A DNA stretch of 26,339 nt from Gnetum montanum (lineage: Eukaryota; Streptophyta; Gnetopsida; Gnetales; Gnetaceae), in the NCBI GenBank assembly GCA_015680685.1, contig MNCI01009068.1, positions 131,306 through 157,644 on the forward strand, written 5' to 3'. The position numbers were made by a program, and so were the translations under genes. A model generated the notes under the pieces. The model saw only the letters and a list, made by a program, of their open reading frames with translations. It was not told the DNA's origin and searched no databases. Of the stretch, positions 18,570-26,339 are shown piece after piece; position 1 is the stretch's first letter; every line of letters starts with the position of its first letter.

Positions 18570-21400
18570 GCATCCATGCTAGGAATACCATACCCAGCGT
18601 GGACACATGTTTATCATTTTACAAATTTGTTAGACTTACAAATATCTTTCTATTTTTAGCAACCTAGTTACCTTTTGCAACACCAAGTTTCCAAATTTAG
18701 GAAAAACATGAGCATGGCTAACCACCATGGATCCATGCTAGGGCAATAGTCCTCAGTGTGGGAGAAGGGGGGGTGATAATCAGTCTTGCCTCCCAACATC
18801 CATTTAACACAAGTTTGACTCCAAAGTGAACCTTACATGACCTAGAACCCCTCCAAGTATCTTCAGCAACCTCAAAATCTCACCAAACCTAGTCCAAACT
18901 AGTCAAAATTGGTCGAAACCTAGGATTTGGTATTTTCCATGCTAGGGGAGACTTCTTCCATGTCGAGCCTTTCACCCTCAATGTGGATAGATGGGGGAAG
19001 CTAAAAATAACCTAATTTGATGACTTAACCACCATTTTTTAAGGCACAATGACCACTAAACGTTACCAAAACCCTCTAAAGCTTCTAAAAGCCCCAAAAT
19101 GTGTCAAAAATGGTACAAATCTATCACCCCCTCTCATCCATGCTAGGGCCACCATTCCCACCATCAAAGAAAGGAGAGAGGTTGCATGAGGTACTTAGAA
19201 GCCTCTAAACTATCAAATCTTGACACCCAACATTGACCATCGACACCAGTAACCCTAGAGGTCAACATGCATTGTTGATTAGCTATAGATCTAGCCTAGA
19301 TTTGACTTTCTTAATTTAGGGAACCTCTTTCACACTAAGCCTTCCACCCCCAATGTGAAAAAAATGGGGGAAGCTTGAAAATGTCCTCACAACCTCCAAA
19401 ACAACCAGATCTTGACCTTAGGAACTGATCACCAATGCTAGTAACCCTATGAGCACTCATGCATGGCCACATTGATCAAAAATGACCAAAAAATATTTCC
19501 CCCTAATTTTCCATGCTAAGCATGGAAGCCCTAACATGGAAAAAGGTAGGGAGGTCCCAAAAATGGCTTATAACCCTTGAAACAGTCAAGTTTTAACATC
19601 AAATGGCAATAGGTGACACTAATAACCTTAGGGGCTTGCATGCATAACCAAAAATGGCCAAAATGTTTTCCCCCCAATTTTCCACACTGAGAATGGAAGC
19701 CCTAGTGTGGAAAAAGGGTAGGAAGTTTAAAAAATGCTTTATTAATCTTGAAATAACCAAACCTTGATATCAAGTAGCAGTCATCATCACCAGCAACCTA
19801 GGAAGCTTGCATGCATGCCCAAGAGTGACCAAAAGTAACCAAAACGTATTCCCCCCAATTTGTCCACATTGAGAATATAAGTCTCAAGGTAAAAAAAAGA
19901 GGGGAAGTTCAAAAATTACCTTATGACCTTTGAGATGACCAAATTTTGACATCAAATGTCAGTAGTTAATGCCAACAACTTAAGAAGCCTACATGCTCAC
20001 CTAAAAATGATAAAAAATTACCAAAAAGCGTTCCCCCTATTTTTCCACACTCAACATGGAAGTCCTAGTGTGGAAAAAGGAGGGGAAGTCAAAAAAATGC
20101 CTTGTTAACCTTGAAATAATGGAATTTTGACATCAAGTAGCAACAATCATCACCAGTAACCCTAGAAAACTACATGCATGGTCGAAATCAACCAAAAATA
20201 TTTCCCCTCATTTTTACATGTTGAGCATGGAAACCCTAGTGTGGAAAAGGTGGGGAAGCCCAAAAACCACTTGTCATTCTTCAAGATAGCCAAATTTTGA
20301 TACTAGACATTAACCATTTTCACCAACAATCTTAGGAACCTACATGCATGACTGAAAGTGACAATAAAGCACCAAAAAGCTTTTCCTCCATTTTTCCATG
20401 CTAAGCATGGAAGCCCCAACATGGAATAAGGGGGGGAAGTTCAAAAACCACTTAAAAACTTCTAAAATAACCAATTTTAGCTTCAAACCCCAGTCCTCTA
20501 CCCTGGTAGCCCCAGAGGTTGACATGCAAAGTCGATTGAAGTCAAAATTGGTCAAAAATCCACTCCCCTTGATTTTCCACACTGATCTTTCTATCCCCAA
20601 TATGGAAGAACGTGGGGAAGCCAAAAAACCACTTAGGGATACTCAAAATTACCAAAACTTGACACCGAACCCCAATCCTTGACCCTAATAGCCCAAAAGT
20701 TTGACATGCAAAGTTGATTGAGGTTAAATTTGGTCAAAAATTTACTCCCCCTTATTTCTCATGCTAGGCTTTCTATCCCTAGCATGGAAGAAAGGGGGAA
20801 GCCAAAAAACCACTTACAAATGCCCAAAACTATAAAATTTTAACATGGATAGTCCTTGACCTTGACAATCTCAAGAGGCAACATGCACAATCAATTGTAA
20901 CCCAAATTGGTCTAGGTCTAGGATTTTTGCTTCCTTGATGATAGAGTAATCTCCCTAGCATGGAAACAAGGGGGAAATTTTTTTTTCCACTTTTGAGGAC
21001 AAGATGACACTCCCAAAAATCAAAGATCTTCGCTGGAGAAGCCTAGGACCTCACAACCTCAAGATTTTGCTTATCTGACTTTGTCCCAATATCCAAAACC
21101 CATTCCTCCCATTCTTCCAAGCTAGAGTAACTCCCGAGTGTGGAAACATGGGGGAACACCTTAAGTACCCTTAAACAACCTTCAAACATGCCCAAAATTA
21201 ACCAAAAGCTTGCAAAATTGAAGTTTGCAGCCCTGGGGGCCTAGAAACCTAATCAAAGTGATCTAAAACTGCTATGGATTCATTAAACAAGTTTCCCCCC
21301 ATCTCTTAATGCTAAAGATATTGTACCTAGCATGGAAGAAAGGGGGAAAGTTGTTTCAACACCTATTAACACCCAAAATAACCTTGAATTGCCTCGAAAT
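18570..21400 (+). repeat. Divergent tandem array, about 15 units of about 180 bp, with hairpin and purine tract
   Basis: Units are anchored on a CCATGCTA or CCACACT arm near 18574, 18733, 18937, 19138, 19329, 19509, 19680, 19862, 20043, 20216, 20395, 20575, 20757, 20933, 21114 and 21303. Most spacings are 171-191. Most units carry an imperfect hairpin, then a purine tract such as GGAAAAAGGAGGGGAAG, then variable text with GACATCAA and GCATGCA words. The array lies in the 3' non-coding part of the old element, where Tat-lineage elements are known to carry tandem repeats. Open frames inside it (20340-20682, both strands) follow the repeat and are not genes. Confidence 0.82.
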
Positions 21401-21492
21401 GAAAGTTGAGAGATGCACAAATTTAGGTATGGGCTCTAGCCACCTATTTGATCATGTTTGACCTCATTTTTGCTTGGATTTTGGTTCCTCAT

Positions 21493-22272
21493 TGATGAGC
21501 CACAATATCACATACGCAATATCACAGCCTGCCTCAATTTCTATAAATAAGAGGTGGCTTTCCTTGTTCTAAGAGTTAGACTTAGAGCCTTAGCTAAACT
21601 CTTGCAGTTTTACCATTCCAGAGTTAGAATAATTTCCATGTGCCTGCAATAGGAGTCTTAAAGTGAATGGATCTTTATTCAAGCAAATTGTACCTGAGCA
21701 CACATTTGTGTACGGCAATAAAGATGAACTTTATGATAAACCTTGCAACATACGAATTAAGCTTAAATAGTAATTAATTATTGTTGAATGTTTAAATGCT
21801 TTCCTAGTTAATTAATATCTCTCTCAACCCTTGACTCTCCTAGTTAAGTACACTCGATACGATTGCTTTGAGCATGTGTGTAGCACTTGGTAACCCAATA
21901 ACGAGTAGCGTTTGGTAATCCCAACAACGTTGCATTGGTTCAAGATGTGTGCGGCAAGCGGGAACGAATACTGGTGTTAGGACAATTAGAACTTAGTAAG
22001 TGAATAATTAATGAAAGTTAGTCACTTAGTTCTCCTTACCTTCCCCTATTAGCGTAAGACATTAAAAAGATAGAAGTTATAAAAATCATGTACCTCAAGC
22101 TTACTTAACCATACAACTGTGACAATACAAGTAAGTTTGGGAAGACAATGATTGATTAACCTTGAGTGTTCCATTAAGGTGCATAAGCACTTAGTCCTTG
22201 GAGTTCGACCGGATCACATGTGAAACACTCGTATTCGTATGGTTGAGTGTAGGGGTACCTCGCCACTCATCA
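21493..22272 (+). repeat. 5' LTR of copy E (780 bp)
   Basis: Begins TGATGAG and ends CTCATCA. Two AATATC modules start at 21504 and 21518 (14 bp apart, the spacing seen in copy A) and TATAAATA is at 21542-21549. Homologous throughout to the LTRs of B and D. Confidence 0.92.
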
Positions 22273-22273
22273 T

Positions 22274-22291
22274 TGGCGTCGTTGCCGGGGA
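22274..22291 (+). other. Primer-binding site of copy E (tRNA-Asp type)
   Basis: TGGCGTCGTTGCCGGGGA, one transition away from the tRNA-Asp-type site and the best preserved of the three. It starts two bases after the LTR. Confidence 0.88.
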
Positions 22292-22417
22292 CTTAGTTTT
22301 TTATGCACTACGTAGAACATAGGAAATCATTAATATCATTAGGACGCTAGAACGAAGCCTTAGGATTAATCAAGGAAAGATAAGACAACAATAAATCACA
22401 CACCGAACAAGACGAAA

Positions 22418-24977
22418 ATGTCTTCTTCTTCGCACAAGAGCACTTCATCGCCTACAACTAACACAAGAGACAATCGACGGCATAACACACGTAACCAAGA
22501 TCCACTAGTTCCTCAATAGTTTCGTGTGGTATATACTCATCACGATGAGTATGTACCTGACTTTACCTTTATTCTCCATCAAGATGAACAACTACGTTGC
22601 AGAGACTTAGAAGGTAACATAGTGTTGCCTTTAGACCGATCAGTCCCCAACATGCTCCTTCATGCTCTCACACGAATAGGCATGTTGCTTTTATACACGA
22701 AATATGTTGCATGCGATTATGACACAAGGGACTATCATCCCACAGAAGCCCAATGTCAACGGGACTTGTGACAGGAGAGTTACCACACATCCTTGAAGGG
22801 TAAATGGCCCCATAACGCCTCGCACGTTTTAAGCGAAATTGGGGATGATGAACCAATTTCAATAGGTTCCCCACAAAATGATGTTCCCCCTCCTAATGAT
22901 GGTCAGGAGGTGGTGTATCAGAACCTCCACTCCACTATTCACAACCCTAGTTCTGATCCCCACGAACACGAAGTGTTCAAAGAGGAAACACAGACACACG
23001 ATAAGGACAGACATTCTGATCATAATCACGATCAAGGCCAAGGTCACCAAAGAGAATGTAGAAAACATCGTCATGGTGATGGTTCTCCTTCTTCTTCACC
23101 TTCATCATCACCTTCATCCTCTCCTTGAATGTCCAAACGTAGTCATAGGAAAACCAATCGTGAGGATAAGGGAAAATGAAGTGAAAGATATTGACGAGAC
23201 AGTCGAGAACAAGGACAAGGGCACTCTAAGGAATCAAGGCATAGAAGAAGGGAGAGTAGGGAACTGCGTAGACACCATAGACGCTATGAACGAGATGATC
23301 ACAAAGAACCCCTACTCACAACTAGAAGCATGCTAGATATAATGGAGGCTATAAGAGTTCCAACAAGGCACCAAAAGGATAGTAGGATCAAGAGGTTAAA
23401 CATGAACAACATCCCATGATTTGAAGGGGGATACAACGCTAATCCTCAAAATAATTTACAAGCATTCCATGATGCATGTGCCTTGCAAAACATAGAAAAA
23501 AAAATGGCAAAAACTAAAGTTGTTTCCAAGGACACTAGTAAAAGAAGCTGAAAGCTGGTACCAGTCCTTAGAACTGGAATCCATCCAGAGGTGGAGTACA
23601 ATGTTAGAACTATTTAATGATAAGTACCAAACGTACTCCCAAGTATCTAACCTACAAAAGCAAATCCAAGGATGGAAGCAGAGAAATCATGAACCCTTGG
23701 ATGTTGCCATGGGCCATTATTATGCACTATTACATCATTTCCCAGGCCATGGTTATTCATAGCAGGATCAACTACGTCATCTCATGGATGGACTTAGTCA
23801 TGAAACCAGGAGAATCCTTGGAACATATGCCCAAGCAAGATTATTAGAGCTTAGGTCTCATCAAGTTCATAGATTGCTAGAGTAAGTAACTAAGGAAGAA
23901 GGGGAGCTACGTAAGAGAGAAAGTGCAGAAGAGTACAATCGAGATCCTTCCCTCCGAAAAACGGGAGTGAGATTCTGTGAGGAGGAGGAAGATTCACCAC
24001 TCAAGGATATGGTGAATAGGAAAACTTTGCCGCTCCAAAAATTAACAGAGGTATCGACAAAGGTAGACCAAATGTCAACTCCCTGGATAGTAGGTTTGAA
24101 ACTATTCTTAAAATTGTAGAGGAGTCTAGGGAGCGAGGTAGTGACCGTGACAAAAAGAAAAAGAGAGAAGTGGACAATGCACGTAACAAGGGTAAGGAAA
24201 AAATGGCCATCACAGAAGAGGTTGTGGATTCAGACACAAACAATGACAGTGGATGTGAGATATGCTAATATGACCATCCTAAGGGATGTTGCCCGGTAAT
24301 CTCACATCTACAAGAGTCTAGGGTGTATGCACTCAACCCACGACTTAACAAATGGCAAGCACCCCGACAGTTACCTGATCCCCAAGGTAACCCAAGGCAA
24401 TTCCACCAACCTTCAACGTATTATCCAAGTGAAACTCCACCACAACCTATTGAGCAACACCAACAGTGGTAATATCCATAGTCATGGGAGATGTCACCAC
24501 CAAGGCAGAAATACCCCTATTGGCAACCGAATCCATATGGCTACTACATGCAGCAACTAATCTCTCCATGTGACTGTTGGTCACGTGACACCACAACATC
24601 ACTACCAAGCTCGGGAGTATTATAGCACTCCTTCTCCTAGGGGAGACAACCAATAGACATACCATCCTCTAAATCCATCTGCAACTCTCACACAGATAGC
24701 TCCATTACCACCCGTTTCAACAGTGTAAGAGGAACTCCCCATTCAACCGCAGCAATGTAATGTTACGAGGGCTGTGAATCCTCAACCCGTAGTTAGTTCT
24801 AACAATTTTATGAAGAAAAGACCTTTCTTCAAAACCAGTAGTCCAACCAAGCCCTCACAACCACAAGCGGTTGAACCTCTGAACACCTCTCCATCAATTA
24901 AGGCTTCAGAGCTCCCTTCACACCAAAAACTGAGCTCAACGCATATGATTATGTTAACACATGTCGTTACTAACTAG
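22418..24977 (+). pseudogene. Gag of copy E, broken
   Basis: The start is ATG 22418 (MSSSSHKSTSSPTTNTR). It matches copy B along its length: YTHHDEYVPDFTF, a His/Asp-rich stretch missing from B (about 22960-23060), SPSSSPSSSP then Arg-rich text, the gag core FEGGYNANPQNNLQAFHDAC and FNDKYQTYSQ, and the Cys cluster near 24258-24290. An extra A in an A-run (about 23500) and two-base losses near 24077 and 24570 shift frame three times. Stops include TGA 23126 and 23177 and TAG 24975, all shared with copy B. Gag runs into protease in one frame. Confidence 0.85.
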
Positions 24978-26339
24978 ATTAAGGTGGGTCACCTTTCCAG
25001 GAAATTCTTTGATCCTAGAAGCCCTCTAATCTATCTCCAAGTAGTTGGGAATGAGCCATGTAAAGTTCTTTTGAACTCAGGTTTCGGAGTCAACCTAATA
25101 TCACAAGAGATGTACAAAGCCTGGAACCTGCCTCCATTAAGGAAGAGTAATATTCAACTAGAGTTGGCCGACTAGTCCATCACTGTCCCCTTGGGACTGG
25201 TGGAGGATATCGTTACCACTATGTGTGGGTGATCGTATCTAGCTGATTTCCTAGTGATACAAGTGAACAATAGTAAAGGGGACTTTCCAATAATAATGGG
25301 AAGAGCATAGTTAAGTACTATAGATGCATGCCTAACAATCTGCGATCTTTCCCTGGAAATATCCAAGAAGAACATTTTTGGAAAGATTGAAAAGAAGAAA
25401 GTTCCATGCATCGCATACAGTGACACATGGTGCAATTGCATGCAGAGATCATGGGTTATGCAAAGTTTAGCATTGCCTGCATGCAATCGATGTGCACAAG
25501 ACATTAATATACAAAAGTGCCTATATGTAGCAGCCACATGACAAGAAGACACCCAGTGGCTGATGGCTGATCAGGAAAGTAACTCACTAACATGCATGGA
25601 ACTAACTGAGGGAATAACTAGTGCTTACATTGAAAGCATAGATACACTAGATCAAGTCCGTTGCCAACTTCCAAGCATTAACCTTGAAAACATCAACTGG
25701 GGGAAGTTGGAAATTCCTGAAAAATTTAAATAAGAGCCCCTAGATTTGAAACCATTACCCACCAGTCTGGAATATATGACCCTCGAAAATGGAAAATCGG
25801 TGATCATCAATGCAAAACTTGTGCCCAAACAAAAAGAAAGATTGTTGAAAGTGATAAATAAGTGGTCAAAAGCCTTTACTTTGTCATACCCCAAATTAAC
25901 TGAAATAGATCCTAGGCTATGCTAGCATAGAATTTACACTAACCCCTCCATGAAACCTCGAAAACAACTGCAGAGGCAACTGAACCCAAAATTGAAGTAA
26001 ATAGTAAAAGAAGAAATAGAATAGCTTCTTAAGGCTGGGTTCATATATCCCATTGCTGATAGCGAATGGGTTAGCCCTCTGGTGATCGTGCCTAAAAAAG
26101 GAGGCAAATGGAGGGTGTGTATAGATTTTAGGCTGCTAAACATGGCAACATTTAAGGATCACTTTCCGTTGCCATTCATTGATAAGGTCTTAGACACCAT
26201 AGCAGGGCATCGCTATTATAGTTTTCTAGATGGCTATAGTGGATACAACCAAATACGAATAGCCCCAGAAGATCAAGCCAAGACAACATTCACCAATCCT
26301 TGGGGAACGTTTGCATATAAACAAATGTCGTTTGGCTTG
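24978..26339 (+). pseudogene. Protease and N-terminal reverse transcriptase of copy E, broken
   Basis: One frame runs from the protease to the window end with about eight stops. Protease: LLNSGFGVNLIS at about 25068-25103, where the catalytic Asp codon is AAC (25074-25076), so the enzyme is dead; then LVEDIVTTMCG and PIIMGRA. A linker ends INWGKLEIPEK (about 25700). RT begins near 25740 and shows LLKAGFIYPIADSEWVSPL, VPKKGGKWRVCIDFRLLN, DHFPLPFID and motif A FLDGYSGYNQI (about 26220). The window ends before YxDD. These are standard Ty3/gypsy RT blocks, closest to the Athila/Tat side. Copy B lacks this region. Confidence 0.87.

Larger units (their letters stand above)
1270..21492 (+). mobile_element. 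Old Tat-lineage-like element (gag-protease only) hosting copies B and D
   Basis: Taking out copy B (with one target duplication) and solo LTR D joins gag halves at 5485 and 12259 into one element. The visible order is LTR-like promoter region, 5' untranslated region with a duplication, gag, protease, then about 6.5 kb of non-coding sequence with tandem arrays. The gag C-terminus and protease resemble the Tat/Ogre side of non-chromodomain Ty3/gypsy. RT, RNase H and integrase were not found on either strand. Outer limits are not certain: the left end may lie beyond copy A and the 3' LTR was not found, so it may lie right of copy E. Extent is therefore approximate. Confidence 0.5.
21493..26339 (+). 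mobile_element. Copy E: Ty3/gypsy element, 5' part, running off the right edge
   Basis: 5' LTR, PBS, gag, protease and the start of RT in the expected order. It is the same family as copy B, and the only copy in which part of pol is seen. The bases before the LTR are CTCAT (21488-21492); the matching duplication and 3' LTR lie beyond the window. Pol has RT of the non-chromodomain Athila/Tat type. Confidence 0.9.

Noticed and set aside
20340-20682. Overlapping 94-codon open frames on both strands
   Set aside because: They follow the 180-bp tandem repeat and exist on both strands at once; repeat by-products, not genes.
18570-21400. CRISPR-like regularly spaced repeats
   Set aside because: Units are ~180 bp, divergent over their whole length, with no short exact repeats and no cas genes, in a plant retroelement context.
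22878-23336. 152-codon open frame, the longest forward frame, matching 6971-7285
   Set aside because: It is conserved in both copies but offset from the gag frame. The gag frame carries the family-type sequence before and after it, and this frame includes low-complexity His/Leu text from the Ser/Pro repeat.

Overview
This window is plant nuclear DNA made almost entirely of nested, decayed Ty3/gypsy LTR retrotransposons. I see no host gene. The evidence for a plant is the set of tRNA-Asp-type primer-binding sites, the Athila/Tat-style gag-pro-RT sequences, CTATAAATA and CTATAAAAG core promoters inside LTRs, and a heavy load of C-to-T/G-to-A changes as in methylated plant repeats. I cannot name the species.

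Layout. (1) 1-1269: 5' end of a minus-strand element (copy A), with an open gag leader, PBS and an 871-bp LTR. (2) About 1270-21492: an older, very decayed Tat-lineage-like element, the host of the later insertions. It has an LTR-like promoter region (1270 to about 2680), a 5' untranslated region containing a ~470-bp tandem duplication (2719-3660), a broken gag (3859-5485 continuing at 12254-13200) and a broken protease (about 13600-14226). After these comes a long non-coding 3' region with several tandem arrays; no RT, RNase H or integrase is visible. (3) 5486-12253: copy B, a complete insertion with two LTRs and a 5-bp target duplication GTAAC. It carries gag-pro remnants but has lost pol. 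(4) 16062-16836: copy D, a solo LTR of the same family with target duplication ATAAC. (5) 21493 to the window end: copy E, with 5' LTR, PBS, gag, protease and the start of RT.

A, B, D and E share one LTR family: TGATGAG...CTCATCA ends, TATAAATA, and AATAAA. B and E encode the same gag-pro polyprotein and share in-frame stop codons at four homologous places, so they probably derive from an already defective source that was moved in trans.

The most unusual structures are: (a) an array of about 15 divergent ~180-bp units (about 18570-21400) in the old element's 3' region, most with a hairpin followed by a purine tract, where several hairpin arms differ between units yet still pair; (b) a GATATC module upstream of the LTR TATA box that varies from one to seven copies among family members; and (c) a gag-protease-only parent element. 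Two single-N joins (17607, 17856) are each flanked by exact 46-bp duplications and look like assembly artefacts.
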